Assembly (NCBI GenBank): GCA_937928015.1
Contig: CALFXA010000020.1
Coordinates: forward strand, 1 to 36,463
Direction of reading: 5' to 3'
Source of the DNA: an uncultured Anaerolineales bacterium
GTDB taxonomy: Bacteria; Chloroflexota; Anaerolineae; Anaerolineales; Villigracilaceae
Length of the DNA stretch: 36,463 bases
Position numbers and translations under genes: made by a program. A model generated the notes under the pieces. That model did no database searches, was not told the DNA's origin, and was given only the letters and a program-made list of their open reading frames with translations. Shown here piece after piece: positions 1 through 7,827 of this stretch (positions are counted from its first letter, which is position 1; each line of letters begins with the position of its first letter).

Positions 1-596
1 CCCGTCAGGATGCCGGGCAGGGCCTGTGGTAGGACGATACGCTGAATCCCCTGCCAGCGCGTGCCGCCCAGCGAAACGCTGACGGTGCGGAATGGCTGCG
101 GCACGGCGCGCAACGCTTCCTCAGCGGTACTGATGATGACCGGCAGGGTCATAATCGAAAGCGTCAACGAAGCGGCCAGGATGCTGGTGCCAAATTTCAG
201 GAACAGCACGAACAGGCCGAGGCCGAACAGTCCATACACCACCGAGGGGATGCCCGCCAGGTTAATGATAGCAATGCGAATCAGGCGGGTGAGCGCGTTG
301 TCCGCCGCATACTCGGACAGGTAGATCGCGGCGGCGATTCCCAGCGGCACCGAAAAGACCGCTGTGCCAATCGTCAGGTAGAACGTCCCGACAATGGCGG
401 GCAGGATTCCGCCCGCACGCATCCCGTCGCGGGGGAAACCCGAGAGAAATTCCCATGAGACGGCAGGCATACCCTGGACGAGGATGTAGATCACCACGGC
501 CACGATGGGCACCACGGTGACCACGGCCATCAGCGTCAGGAAGCTGAAGCCAAGTCGTTCCGTTACGTGACGGTTGAGGCGCAGACGTCGCATCAT
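1..596 (-). CDS. pstA: Phosphate ABC transporter permease PstA (3' end cut by window edge)
   Basis: Inner-membrane permease that pairs with PstC to form the phosphate channel of the PstSCAB importer. About 198 codons are present and the C-terminus lies beyond base 1. The start is the ATG at 594-596, which overlaps the pstC stop as ATGA, implying translational coupling; a second in-frame ATG follows at once. After a basic N-terminus (MMRRLRLNRHVTERLG) comes a hydrophobic segment, then the binding-protein-dependent permease domain with IYLSEYAAD, the stretch INLAGIPSVVYGLFGLG and the EAA-type loop (EEALRAVPQPFRTVSVSLG...TRWQ), all typical of PstA. Clear family assignment; the only defect is truncation by the window. 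Confidence 0.95.
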   Translation of the reverse strand, partial: MMRRLRLNRHVTERLGFSFLTLMAVVTVVPIVAVVIYILVQGMPAVSWEFLSGFPRDGMRAGGILPAIVGTFYLTIGTAVFSVPLGIAAAIYLSEYAADNALTRLIRIAIINLAGIPSVVYGLFGLGLFVLFLKFGTSILAASLTLSIMTLPVIISTAEEALRAVPQPFRTVSVSLGGTRWQGIQRIVLPQALPGILT

Positions 597-1489
597 GAGA
601 GCACCCGCTCCGCACGCTGCTTGGAACGGAACACAACCGACGAGGCGGCCACGTTCACGATCAGCGAGATGATGAACAGCACCATGCCGATGAAGAACAA
701 CGTGTGATAGTGGACACTGCCATTAGCCACCTCTCCCATTTCCGCGGCAATGGTGGCGGTCATCGTGCGGACGGGTGAGAACATGCTGGCGGGCGTGATG
801 GCCAGCACAGGCGCGTTTCCCGTCACCATCATGACGGTCATGGTTTCACCAATAGCACGGCCGATACCAAGCATGATCGCCGTCAGCACACCCGATTTGG
901 CGGCGGGCAGCGTCACGCGCCAGATAGTCTGCCAGCGGGTGGCGCCCAACGCCCAGGCTCCCTCGCGATACGAGCGCGGGACCGAGTCGAGCGCGTCTTC
1001 GGCGATGGAGACTACCGTCGGGACGGCGATCCCGCCCAGGAGCAGGGAACCGGCAAAGGCGGTCAGACCCGTCGGCAGGTCCAGGAAGGTGCGCAGGAAC
1101 GGAGAAACGATCAGAATGCCGAGAAATCCCAACACCACAGAGGGCAGCCCGCCGAGCAGTTCCACCAGCGGCTTGAGAATCTCGCGCATCCAACGCGGAG
1201 CGATCTCAGAGATATAGACCGCGGTGCCGATGCCGAACGGGACGGCCACCAACGTCGCGCCGAGCGTGACGATGATCGACCCCGTGATAAGCGGCAGGAT
1301 GCCGAAGTAATTCTCGATTGGGTACCAGCGCAGACTGAACAGCGTGGAGAACGGAACCTCGCCAAGAGTGGGCAGGCCTTCGCGTAGAAGGAAGAAAAAG
1401 ATGAGGGCAACGAAGACGATGGCCGAATAGCCCGAAGCTCGCACCAGGCGGGTGATGACATATTCTCGCCAGTTAAGGGTCTTTTCCAT
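593..1489 (-). CDS. pstC: Phosphate ABC transporter permease PstC
   Basis: Second membrane permease of the high-affinity phosphate importer, 298 residues, the usual size. It has six predicted membrane segments. The permease domain includes AVYISEIAPRWMREILKP, LLGGLPSVVLGFLGIL and the EAA loop EGAWALGATRWQTIWRVTLP, which contacts the PstB ATPase. The start ATG at 1487-1489 has a purine-rich AGAGG about 4-5 nt upstream. It lies downstream of pstS across a 54-bp gap that holds a strong hairpin, and it overlaps pstA by 4 bp. Confidence 0.96.
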   Translation of the reverse strand: MEKTLNWREYVITRLVRASGYSAIVFVALIFFFLLREGLPTLGEVPFSTLFSLRWYPIENYFGILPLITGSIIVTLGATLVAVPFGIGTAVYISEIAPRWMREILKPLVELLGGLPSVVLGFLGILIVSPFLRTFLDLPTGLTAFAGSLLLGGIAVPTVVSIAEDALDSVPRSYREGAWALGATRWQTIWRVTLPAAKSGVLTAIMLGIGRAIGETMTVMMVTGNAPVLAITPASMFSPVRTMTATIAAEMGEVANGSVHYHTLFFIGMVLFIISLIVNVAASSVVFRSKQRAERVLS

Positions 1490-1512
1490 AATCCTCTTAT
1501 CAAAACAACATC

Positions 1513-1534
1513 GCGCCGCCTTTTCTGGCGGCGC
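1513..1534 (-). terminator. Intergenic hairpin between pstS and pstC (attenuator candidate)
   Basis: A perfect 8-bp GC-only inverted repeat (GCGCCGCC/GGCGGCGC) with a 6-nt loop sits just after the pstS stop codon. In the minus-strand transcript it is followed by a loose T-rich stretch (TGTTGTTTTG). A partial terminator or mRNA-stabilising hairpin here would raise PstS output over the permeases, as is common for binding-protein genes. The stem is seen directly; the function is inferred. Confidence 0.6.
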
Positions 1535-1543
1535 AAGTAGAAA

Positions 1544-2428
1544 TTATTGAATCGGCACGAAACCGAGTTTGGTCACGATGGTCTGCGCGGCAGGCGAGAG
1601 AATCCAATCGAGATAGGCTTTGACCGCGCCCGTGGGCTGACCTGCCGTGTACATGTACAGGTCACGCGCAATGGGATAGGTCCCGTTATTGACCGTGTCC
1701 GCCGAAGGCAGGACGTACGCGCCGCCCTGTTCCTTCGCGATGGCGATCATCTTCAAATCCTTCGGTACGTAACCCAGGCCGTCGTAGCCGATGGCATTCG
1801 GGTTCTGGCGCACTTCGTAGATGATGCCCTCTGAAGATGGCAGGAGTAATGTGTCCATCGAGAAAAGGGTCTTGTTTTCCTTGTCACCCAGGCGCAGGAC
1901 GGTTTCGAGGAAGTAGACATGCGTGCCAGAATTGGTCTCACGCGATAACCGCACGATGGGCCGATCCTCGCCGCCGACCTCCTTCCAGTTACTGATCTTG
2001 CCACTGTAGATGTCGGAGATCTGCTGGAGGGTCAGCTCGGAAACGGGATTCTCGGGGTTGACGATGACCGCAATGGCGTCGCGCGCGATGACAAACTCGA
2101 CAGGCTCGATACCCTTGGCCTCAGCCTCGGTCACCTCTTCGGGCTTGATCTGACGGGACGCGTTGGCAATGTCCACGGTGCCGTTGACCAGCGCCGCGAT
2201 GCCTGTGCCCGAGCCGCCGCCCGTCACCGAAATACGCACATCCGCGTGATCGGCTTGATATTGCTCGGCCCAGGCCAACGCCAGGTTGACGATGGTATCA
2301 GAGCCTTTGTTCTCGATATATGCGGTTGTCGTTTGAGAGGAGGTTTGGGAGGGATTATTCGAAACACAGGAAACGCCAACCAGGGCCAGAATGATCACAA
2401 GTCCAATAAGGCGGGGCAGCGATTTCAT
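1544..2428 (-). CDS. pstS: Phosphate-binding protein PstS
   Basis: Extracytoplasmic phosphate-binding protein that feeds PstCAB, 294 residues. The chosen start (ATG 2426-2428) gives [18 protein letters not shown] followed by a Cys at residue 20, so a signal peptide and probable lipoprotein anchor, although the residues before the Cys fit the lipobox only loosely. A Thr/Ser linker follows, then the PBP-like domain: [17 protein letters not shown], the [20 protein letters not shown] stretch that binds phosphate, and [12 protein letters not shown]. The reading frame is open 30 codons further upstream, but that extension runs across pstB and destroys the signal peptide. A perfect TATAAT lies 7 nt before the ATG, so the mRNA may be leaderless. 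Confidence 0.96.
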   Translation of the reverse strand: MKSLPRLIGLVIILALVGVSCVSNNPSQTSSQTTTAYIENKGSDTIVNLALAWAEQYQADHADVRISVTGGGSGTGIAALVNGTVDIANASRQIKPEEVTEAEAKGIEPVEFVIARDAIAVIVNPENPVSELTLQQISDIYSGKISNWKEVGGEDRPIVRLSRETNSGTHVYFLETVLRLGDKENKTLFSMDTLLLPSSEGIIYEVRQNPNAIGYDGLGYVPKDLKMIAIAKEQGGAYVLPSADTVNNGTYPIARDLYMYTAGQPTGAVKAYLDWILSPAAQTIVTKLGFVPIQ

Positions 2429-2435
2429 CAGGCCG

Positions 2436-2441
2436 ATTATA
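2436..2441 (-). promoter_or_regulatory. Candidate -10 box of pstS (leaderless)
   Basis: TATAAT on the minus strand, 7 nt before the pstS ATG. No good -35 hexamer is visible at the normal distance. At this spacing transcription would begin at or next to the start codon. Confidence 0.55.
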
Positions 2442-2453
2442 TCGCAATGATGA

Positions 2454-2459
2454 TAGAAT
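2454..2459 (+). promoter_or_regulatory. Candidate -10 box of pstB (leaderless)
   Basis: TAGAAT on the plus strand, 7 nt before the pstB ATG. There is no Shine-Dalgarno-like sequence in front of pstB. The divergent pstS and pstB -10 boxes lie within the same 38-bp gap. Confidence 0.5.
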
Positions 2460-2466
2460 CCACCGC

Positions 2467-3228
2467 ATGACCGCCTCCGCATTCTCCGTCCAAACCCTGA
2501 ATTTCTACTACGGCCCATCGCGTGCGCTGTCGAACATCAATCTGGAGATCGAGCCGCGCAAGGTGACCGCGCTGATCGGGCCCTCGGGCTGCGGCAAGTC
2601 CACATTCCTGCGCTGCCTCAACCGCATGAATGACACTATCGCAGGGACGCGCGTGGAAGGCAAGATCCTGCTCGACGGCGCGGACATCTACGGCGCGGGC
2701 CTGGACGTGGTGACCCTGCGCCAGCGTGTGGGCATGGTCTTCCAGAAGCCCAATCCATTCCCGCAATCCATTTATGACAACGTGGCCTTTGGTCCGCGTG
2801 TGATGGGGGCGGACCTTACCAAGCGGCAACTGGACGAGGTCATTGAGCGCAGCCTGACTCAGGCGGCGTTGTGGAATGAGGTGAAGGACATCCTGCACGA
2901 GAACGCGCTCAGCCTCTCGCTTGGGCAGCAGCAGCGTCTATGCATCGCACGCGTGGTAGCCGTCCAGCCCGAGGTGATTCTGATGGACGAGTCCACCTCG
3001 GCGCTGGATCCAATCGCCACCCTGCGCGTGGAAGAGTTGATCGCGGAGTTGAAGGAGAAGTACACCATCGTCATCGTGACGCACAACATGCAACAGGCCG
3101 CACGCGTCTCGGACTATACAGGCCTGTTCTGGCTGGGCGAACTGGTGGAGTTCTCCCCCACCAACGAGATGTTCACCCGCCCCAAACAGGAATTGACCGA
3201 AGCCTATATCACGGGCAGGATGGGATAG
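2467..3228 (+). CDS. pstB: Phosphate ABC transporter ATP-binding protein PstB, altered signature motif
   Basis: Cytoplasmic ATPase that powers PstCA, 253 residues, normal length. It shows Walker [10 protein letters not shown] (about residue 39), the Q-loop [17 protein letters not shown] typical of PstB, Walker B ILMDE, the D-loop SALDP and the switch His in [16 protein letters not shown], ending with ITGRMG as PstB proteins do. Two positions deviate. The ABC signature reads [13 protein letters not shown] instead of LSGGQQQR, and the Walker B follow-on reads DESTSALDP rather than the usual DEP. The gene is transcribed away from pstSCA, whereas in most bacteria it closes a pstSCAB operon. No phoU is seen next to it in this window. 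Confidence 0.95.
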   Translation: MTASAFSVQTLNFYYGPSRALSNINLEIEPRKVTALIGPSGCGKSTFLRCLNRMNDTIAGTRVEGKILLDGADIYGAGLDVVTLRQRVGMVFQKPNPFPQSIYDNVAFGPRVMGADLTKRQLDEVIERSLTQAALWNEVKDILHENALSLSLGQQQRLCIARVVAVQPEVILMDESTSALDPIATLRVEELIAELKEKYTIVIVTHNMQQAARVSDYTGLFWLGELVEFSPTNEMFTRPKQELTEAYITGRMG

Positions 3229-3243
3229 AAGAGGCAGGCCTGA

Positions 3244-3319
3244 ATCGAAGGGGAGTAAAGTCAATCGGCAATTTAAAAACGGAACAGCCATAAACCTGCT
3301 CCATTTAGATTTTGGAGTG
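3244..3319. repeat. Direct repeat, left copy
   Basis: The first 31 bp match 5050-5080 with one mismatch. The rest is diverged, mostly by G-to-A and C-to-T type changes relative to the right copy, with one 1-nt gap. It resembles the final codons and terminator of the 5096-7723 gene but no longer encodes them in a complete gene. Homology stops sharply near 3243 and 3320. Confidence 0.8.
3277..3306 (-). terminator. Terminator of the insert's membrane-protein genes
   Basis: An 11-bp stem (3277-3287 with 3296-3306) in the left repeat, followed on the minus strand by five Ts. Compared with the right-copy terminator, two stem positions have changed. Both become G-U wobbles in the minus-strand RNA but A-C mismatches in the plus-strand RNA, so the hairpin survives only for transcripts arriving from 3453-4259. 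Confidence 0.55.
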
Positions 3320-3452
3320 AGCTAGTTCAGTTCCTACGAGAACTTGCATAAAAACGCACTGTCTTCATCACACCCATTGCAACCAACTACATATATCTTG
3401 GTATCTCTCGAAATACAAAGAACTAACATTATACTGACTTTGTGATTTCGGG

Positions 3453-4259
3453 TTATTTTTTGGCAATCGATGCTTTAGGAGACATTAATAATTTCGTGGT
3501 CCTTTTTCGTTTTCGTGGGTAATAAAGCACGCGAACGTACTGCCTATTTCTGTCAGGAAAACTATTGGATGTTTTATTGTCATCGGTGCGATAACTACGA
3601 TTAACAATATTAGGTTTTATCACCGTAAAAAAAACGCTGACTGTTAATCCTGCCAAAGTGAGAAGAGTGGAAACCATTACGCCTGCGATACTTTTTACAA
3701 AATCATTAATATTATCGATTTTTTGTTGAGTTAATTCTGATTCTTTCTGAGAATTTATTTGAATATTATCAATATCTCTTCTCAAAAGAATTATAGAATA
3801 TGCTTCTTCAGGGCTATCAGCAATTGTCTGCTCAAGTGCAGTCAATCTAACATTTAATCCTTGAATATCTGTAAGCAAAGAATCTATTTCGCCTTTGTCA
3901 GTCAATGTGCTGATTTTATTATCCAAATTGATTACTTCTTGATGCAGAAAGGCGATTTCCTTAGACACATCACCAAAAGTCGGGGTAACCCTGGAAGGTA
4001 AAGGGGTTATTAGTGTAGGAGTTTCTGATAGCAGCGGATAAGTTGCTACTAACGACGTAGTAGTACTAATAAGTTCGACTTTGTGAATAAACTCAAAAAG
4101 GGTTCCAACAACAATTCCAATTATTCCAACTAACAATAATATAATGAAATTTTTCGTATCAAATCTTGTTGTCCTTCCCACCATCGCAAATGCCTTTTTT
4201 CGGTATTGATCGCAAGGAATTTTGAATTGCCCAAATAGCTTTGAAAAATTAATAAACAT
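3453..4259 (-). CDS. Hypothetical membrane protein: TM, coiled coil, TM
   Basis: Not recognised as a named family. It has 268 residues. A first hydrophobic segment lies at about 37-57 (IILLLVGIIGIVVGTLFEFI), then a Ser/Thr/Pro-rich stretch (about 65-95). A long helical, coiled-coil-like region follows at about 98-185 (FLHQEVINLDNKISTLTDKG; LRRDIDNIQINSQKESELTQ), then a second hydrophobic segment at about 189-213 and a very basic tail (YYPRKRKRTTKLLMSPK). The middle loop is probably extracytoplasmic if both segments span the membrane. The start used has GGGAG 10 nt upstream; Met26 is an alternative with AAAGG upstream. It lies 85 bp downstream of the PKD-like gene, so the two are probably co-transcribed. 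Base composition is AT-rich, unlike the flanks. Confidence 0.75.
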   Translation of the reverse strand: MFINFSKLFGQFKIPCDQYRKKAFAMVGRTTRFDTKNFIILLLVGIIGIVVGTLFEFIHKVELISTTTSLVATYPLLSETPTLITPLPSRVTPTFGDVSKEIAFLHQEVINLDNKISTLTDKGEIDSLLTDIQGLNVRLTALEQTIADSPEEAYSIILLRRDIDNIQINSQKESELTQQKIDNINDFVKSIAGVMVSTLLTLAGLTVSVFFTVIKPNIVNRSYRTDDNKTSNSFPDRNRQYVRVLYYPRKRKRTTKLLMSPKASIAKK

Positions 4260-4344
4260 TGTTACACATCTCCCATCTCTCTACAATCCTACAAATGCTG
4301 CAGAATAATTGTTTTGCATGTCAATAATTCCTCATCGGAAAATA

Positions 4345-5013
4345 TTATCTGATTGTTATTATTACCCCATCTTCCCTACATACAGAGGTATAGCAAACAT
4401 AAACTGATACAGAGTAGATACCTTTACCAGTAAAAGTATAGGCAAATGTGCTCTGACCTTGAAACGGAGCAAGCACTTGCACTTCATTACGATAAACTGC
4501 CCACGTAAATATGCAGAGGCCCGACTGTTTGCACCGTAAAAAATTCCCGTCTGACAAAGTCGCAAATGAGTCTTCTGCACTAAAATGAACCGCAAGTGGC
4601 ATATTACCTTCCGTTGCCGAGGAAGTTAAGATAGTAACAAGTTCAGTGGCCATAGGCGTATAAACTGGTGTTACTAATGCAGGGGTAGTTATTTCTTGAA
4701 GCGGCCTTTGTGTAAGGGTAGATTTAGGAAAGGGATTATCACTTGTATAAGACGGAGTGAAAGTGGCTACAACGATATATTCTTCGTGTATATCAGATGT
4801 AGCAGTTGACACTTTTGCAAGATAGCTAGTTAAAGGTTGAAATGATAAAATTGTGCTAATAATAGCTATAATACAAGTAAGCATAGCTACAACTATTGCG
4901 CTGTATTGAGTAAATGATGCTATTTTGTATTGAACGTCCTTTGTATAGTTATTAATAGGGGCAATATAAGTCTTACGACGAACAAGCCGCCTAGTTTTTT
5001 GTGGTATGGGCAT
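4345..5013 (-). CDS. Membrane-anchored protein with C-terminal PKD-like domain
   Basis: 222 residues. The start ATG at 5011-5013 is chosen because AGGAG lies 6 nt upstream; the open frame extends 19 codons further without such a site. A basic cytoplasmic N-terminus (KTRRLVRRK) is followed by one hydrophobic segment at about 38-60 and a Ser/Thr/Pro-rich linker. The last ~80 residues resemble a PKD/Ig-like fold: PLAVHFSAEDSFATLSDG, then FTWAVYRNEV, then YTFTGKGIYSVSVYVCY, which matches the usual end of PKD domains (YTF..pGtYtVtv). Four Cys lie in this domain. Topology suggests a type II anchored extracellular domain, perhaps carbohydrate- or protein-binding. The function is unknown. Confidence 0.72.
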   Translation of the reverse strand: MPIPQKTRRLVRRKTYIAPINNYTKDVQYKIASFTQYSAIVVAMLTCIIAIISTILSFQPLTSYLAKVSTATSDIHEEYIVVATFTPSYTSDNPFPKSTLTQRPLQEITTPALVTPVYTPMATELVTILTSSATEGNMPLAVHFSAEDSFATLSDGNFLRCKQSGLCIFTWAVYRNEVQVLAPFQGQSTFAYTFTGKGIYSVSVYVCYTSVCREDGVIITIR

Positions 5014-5042
5014 AAAAACTCCTATATAGCAATAACAAATTA

Positions 5043-5070
5043 ATTTTATATCGAAGGAGAGTAAAGTCAA
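5043..5070 (-). promoter_or_regulatory. Promoter spanning the insert junction
   Basis: On the minus strand TTGACT (5065-5070), a 16-nt spacer, then TAAAAT (5043-5048), about 30 nt before the ATG at 5013. The -35 lies inside the right direct repeat and the -10 lies just inside the insert, with the repeat boundary at 5049/5050 between them. The promoter therefore seems to have been formed by the junction itself. Confidence 0.5.
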
Positions 5071-5126
5071 TCGGCAATTTTGAAAACGGAGCAGACTACC
5101 GCCTGCTCCGTTTGGATTTCGGGGTG
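5050..5126. repeat. Direct repeat, right copy
   Basis: The partner of 3244-3319. It contains the last ten or so codons, stop codon and terminator of the 5096-7723 regulator, plus the -35 element of the insert's promoter. It looks like the original copy because it is part of an intact gene. Confidence 0.8.
5084..5113 (-). terminator. Rho-independent terminator of the 5096-7723 regulator
   Basis: An 11-bp perfect stem (5084-5094 with 5103-5113), loop of 8 nt, followed on the minus strand by a short T run. The stop codon lies in the loop, so the terminator begins within the coding region. Confidence 0.65.
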
Positions 5127-7723
5127 GGACGAGGCTTGGGAGTGTTTACGTGCGGCGGACTCCAGCGCGAGGCGAGAGCCACGGCCTCTTCCAGGGTCAT
5201 GCGGTCACCCTCGGCCTGCCAGGCCCCGGTCCCCTGTCCCTGCAGGGCGCGGCCCAGGCGCTCGAAGGAGCGCGAGTCTGGGCTGGCCTCGGCGTACCTC
5301 TCGCGGACGCGGGACTCAAGGAAACCGTACAGCCGCGCCACAGGTTCGAGTTTTCCTTCAGACAGTTTGATCTCCGCCAGGGCGGTCAGGCAATTGAGGA
5401 CCCCCCTCCCGCCATCGAGATTGGCTGTCAGGCTTTCCAGTGCAAGGGCATGCGCCCGCGTCGGAAACCCCTGGTGAAGCAGGGCATAGGCCAACATCCG
5501 CTTGGGGTACGCTTGCTGAGTCTCATCCCCGACAGATTGGAAAACAGATATAGATTCGGCCGCGTAATTTCCCGAAGCGGGATAGTCTTCAAACATGTTC
5601 GTTATCATACAAAGGTTCACAAGGGCCACGCCGATATTGGGACGATCGTTGTTGGCACGCGCCAGATCCAGGACGCGTTTGAAGGCTTCCAGCGCTTCCT
5701 CCAACCTGCCATCGAACCGCAAATGACCAGCACGCACTCGCAAGGCATCCCCCAAACCCACACTATCCCCGATCCTTGAGGCAATCTCAAGGGCCTCGTC
5801 CAGAAGAGGAACGGATTTTTCACGGCAGTTCTGGTGATAAAAATTATTCCCGAGGCTGGTCAGGCTGTGATTCAATTCGGGCAACAGATTCAACTCGCGG
5901 TAGATTTCCACACATTCGGTCAAAGACTTCTCGGCCGGGGCGAACCGACTCATGTCACGGTCCATGTCGCCCAGCATGTGCAGGGAGGTGGCAAGCAGGC
6001 GTTTGTCGCCCAGTTCGCGGGCAATCCCCTCGGCCTGACGACAATAATCGTAAGCCAAACTGTCGTACCCGATCCGCAATCCCAGCGAGGCCGTGCGAAG
6101 AAGCAACCTGGCCTTCAATGCGGGATTAGCAGCCCCGCGCAGGAAGGTTTGAGCGCGGTCGTATTCGTCGCGGATCAGCCCATGTTCGAGGAAGATCAAA
6201 TTGGCGGGAATCGAAAGCCGCAGGCCGTCTTCGAGCGCCTCGGGATGATGCAACGCCCATTCCAATGCGGCGCGGACATTGTTAAGTTCCACCCCTGTTT
6301 TCTCCTGGAAGGAAGCGGGCGGCATCACGGTGAATTGGGCTTCGAGCGCCTCGGCCCACTCAGCGAAGTATCGTAGATGACGGGCGCTTCGCTCTTCCAA
6401 ATCGCCGCTCTCGACCAATTTCTCGTGGGCAAACCTGGCAATGGTATCAAGGAAACGGTAACGTGTCCCCTCGGCCACCACCAACGAACGGTCGACCAAC
6501 TGCATGAGCATGCCCATCATCTCTTGCGGGCAGACTATCTCGTCGCAGCAGACCGCTTCGGCCGCCTCCACCGTCCAGCCGCCTGCAAAGACCGAGAGCC
6601 GCGCAAACAGCGCGCGCTCCTTATCGCTCAGCAGGTTGTAGCTCCAGGCGATGGCCGACCACAACGTGCGCCGCCATTCGGGGATATCGCGTCCCGTGTT
6701 GGCCAGCCATTGGAAGCGGCGGTCGAATTGCGCGAGCATGTCGGCGGGCGAAAAACTGCGGACACGGGCCGCGGCCAGTTCGATTGCCAGCGGCAACCCA
6801 TCCAGACGGCGACAGATCTCGGCCACGCGCGCCGCATCCACCTCGTTGAGTTCAAAGTCAGGCTTGGCGGCGCGCGCCCGCTGCACGAATAACTGCACCG
6901 AAGGGAAGTCCAGCACCGAGGAGGAGGCATCAGGCACCGGCAGCGGGTCCAACGGGAATTCCTGCTCACCCCGCAGGCGCAATGCCTCACGGCTGGTGGT
7001 CAGGATCTTCACCCCGGGCGCGGCACCCAACAGCGGAGTCAACTGCGGCGCCGCCTCCAGCACCTGCTCGAAGTTATCCATCACAATCAACATCTCGCGC
7101 CCGTGCAGCGCCGACTGCACACTGGCCGCCACAGAAGTCTCATACGTCTCCTGGGCGCCCAGCGCGGCGGCCAGTTCGGGCATCACCTGCGCGGGGTCGA
7201 GGATCGGCATCAGGTCCACAAAGACGACTCCGTCGGCGAAATGCGAAGCGAGTTGCTCTGCCAGGTGCAACGACAGGCGCGTCTTTCCCACGCCCGGCGG
7301 ACCGATCAACGTCACCAGGCGTACATCGGCGCTGGTGAGGATTTGAAACAGGGTCGCCGATTCGGATTCGCGCCCCAGGAACGGGGTCAGGCTGACGGGC
7401 AGATTCGCGCCCGGGCGCGGATGTCCGGTGGATTCCGCTTTCAGGTCGGAGTCCTCGTGCGGGCCTTCCACCGCCAATTCGAGCAGGCGCGCGGCCCAGG
7501 TGGGATCATTCTCGATCCGCAGAGCGGGAATGAAACGCGTACGCAGGATGAGCGTATCGGGCGTGCGCACGTTCTTTTCGAGGCGGCTCATGTAACTGTA
7601 GTGATAGCCCACCTGCTGGGCCAGCGCTCGCTGCGACAAGCTGGCGCGCTCACGCAGGTAACGCAGCAATTCCCCAAAGGTCTGAAAAGTGGCAGGGTCG
7701 AGGGAGGCACGGCGTTTGACCAT
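5096..7723 (-). CDS. HTH-STAND ATPase-TPR transcriptional regulator
   Basis: A large signal-responsive regulator of 875 residues. An XRE-type helix-turn-helix lies at about 13-60 (FGELLRYLRERASLSQRALA...YMSRLEKN). It is followed by an NB-ARC/STAND ATPase domain with Walker A GPPGVGKT (141-148), Walker B MLIVMDNFEQ (211-220), the sensor-like TSREALRLRGE and the motif RLDGLPLAIELAAARVR. A winged-helix-like stretch (LFARLSVFAGGW) comes next, and about 400 residues of TPR-like helical repeats (LGDALRVRAGHLRFDGRLEE) end in a basic Pro-rich tail. In this architecture the ATPase-TPR part senses a ligand and oligomerises. It is divergent from the surface-protein gene at 7828, separated by 104 bp, so it is a candidate regulator of it. 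It is a paralogue of the 15699-18164 gene. The ligand is unknown. Confidence 0.9.
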   Translation of the reverse strand: MVKRRASLDPATFQTFGELLRYLRERASLSQRALAQQVGYHYSYMSRLEKNVRTPDTLILRTRFIPALRIENDPTWAARLLELAVEGPHEDSDLKAESTGHPRPGANLPVSLTPFLGRESESATLFQILTSADVRLVTLIGPPGVGKTRLSLHLAEQLASHFADGVVFVDLMPILDPAQVMPELAAALGAQETYETSVAASVQSALHGREMLIVMDNFEQVLEAAPQLTPLLGAAPGVKILTTSREALRLRGEQEFPLDPLPVPDASSSVLDFPSVQLFVQRARAAKPDFELNEVDAARVAEICRRLDGLPLAIELAAARVRSFSPADMLAQFDRRFQWLANTGRDIPEWRRTLWSAIAWSYNLLSDKERALFARLSVFAGGWTVEAAEAVCCDEIVCPQEMMGMLMQLVDRSLVVAEGTRYRFLDTIARFAHEKLVESGDLEERSARHLRYFAEWAEALEAQFTVMPPASFQEKTGVELNNVRAALEWALHHPEALEDGLRLSIPANLIFLEHGLIRDEYDRAQTFLRGAANPALKARLLLRTASLGLRIGYDSLAYDYCRQAEGIARELGDKRLLATSLHMLGDMDRDMSRFAPAEKSLTECVEIYRELNLLPELNHSLTSLGNNFYHQNCREKSVPLLDEALEIASRIGDSVGLGDALRVRAGHLRFDGRLEEALEAFKRVLDLARANNDRPNIGVALVNLCMITNMFEDYPASGNYAAESISVFQSVGDETQQAYPKRMLAYALLHQGFPTRAHALALESLTANLDGGRGVLNCLTALAEIKLSEGKLEPVARLYGFLESRVRERYAEASPDSRSFERLGRALQGQGTGAWQAEGDRMTLEEAVALASRWSPPHVNTPKPRPTPKSKRSRR

Positions 7724-7729
7724 AAAGTA

Positions 7730-7735
7730 ATTCTA
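7730..7735 (-). promoter_or_regulatory. Candidate -10 box of the 5096-7723 regulator
   Basis: TAGAAT on the minus strand, 6 nt before the ATG. No Shine-Dalgarno is visible, consistent with a leaderless message. Confidence 0.45.
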
Positions 7736-7748
7736 CCGCAAGGAAAGA

Positions 7749-7774
7749 GTCAACGAAATGTCAACGGAGTCAAC
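7749..7774. promoter_or_regulatory. Three GTCAAC direct repeats, candidate operator
   Basis: GTCAAC starts at 7749, 7760 and 7769, so steps of 11 and 9 bp, about one helical turn. The array sits between the divergent regulator and the 7828 gene, and its last copy ends 11 bp before a TATATT (7786-7791) that could be the -10 of 7828. This is the position expected for an activator site. Inference only. Confidence 0.4.
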
Positions 7775-7785
7775 AAAAACATCGG

Positions 7786-7791
7786 TATATT
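7786..7791 (+). promoter_or_regulatory. Candidate -10 box of the 7828 surface-protein gene
   Basis: TATATT, 36 nt before the ATG at 7828. There is no TTGACA-like -35; the GTCAAC repeats occupy that position, as expected for an activator-dependent promoter. Confidence 0.4.
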
Positions 7792-7827
7792 CGGCCTGTT
7801 GCCCTTCAATTAATCAGAGGAGAAAAA

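Larger units (their letters stand above)
3244..5126. mobile_element. AT-rich genomic insert bounded by direct repeats
   Basis: A segment visibly richer in A+T than pstB on its left or the regulator gene on its right. It holds only two genes, both of unfamiliar type and both on the minus strand. It is bounded by an imperfect direct repeat of about 77 bp (3244-3319 and 5050-5126). No integrase, transposase or tRNA is seen, so the mode of arrival is unknown. The right repeat overlaps the 3' end of the 5096-7723 gene, the arrangement left when an element inserts at a gene end. Calling it mobile is inference. Confidence 0.5.

Noticed and set aside
262..636. 124-residue minus-strand frame
   Set aside because: It is a shadow of pstA in another frame and has no recognisable motifs.
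2429..2518. 30-codon upstream extension of pstS
   Set aside because: It overlaps the divergent pstB coding region and puts an Arg-rich stretch ahead of the signal peptide.
5150..5779. 209-residue plus-strand frame opposite the first regulator
   Set aside because: It is an antisense shadow of the TPR-coding region with no protein-like motif or ribosome site; the same holds for the long plus-strand frames at 16335-17288 and 17289-17951.
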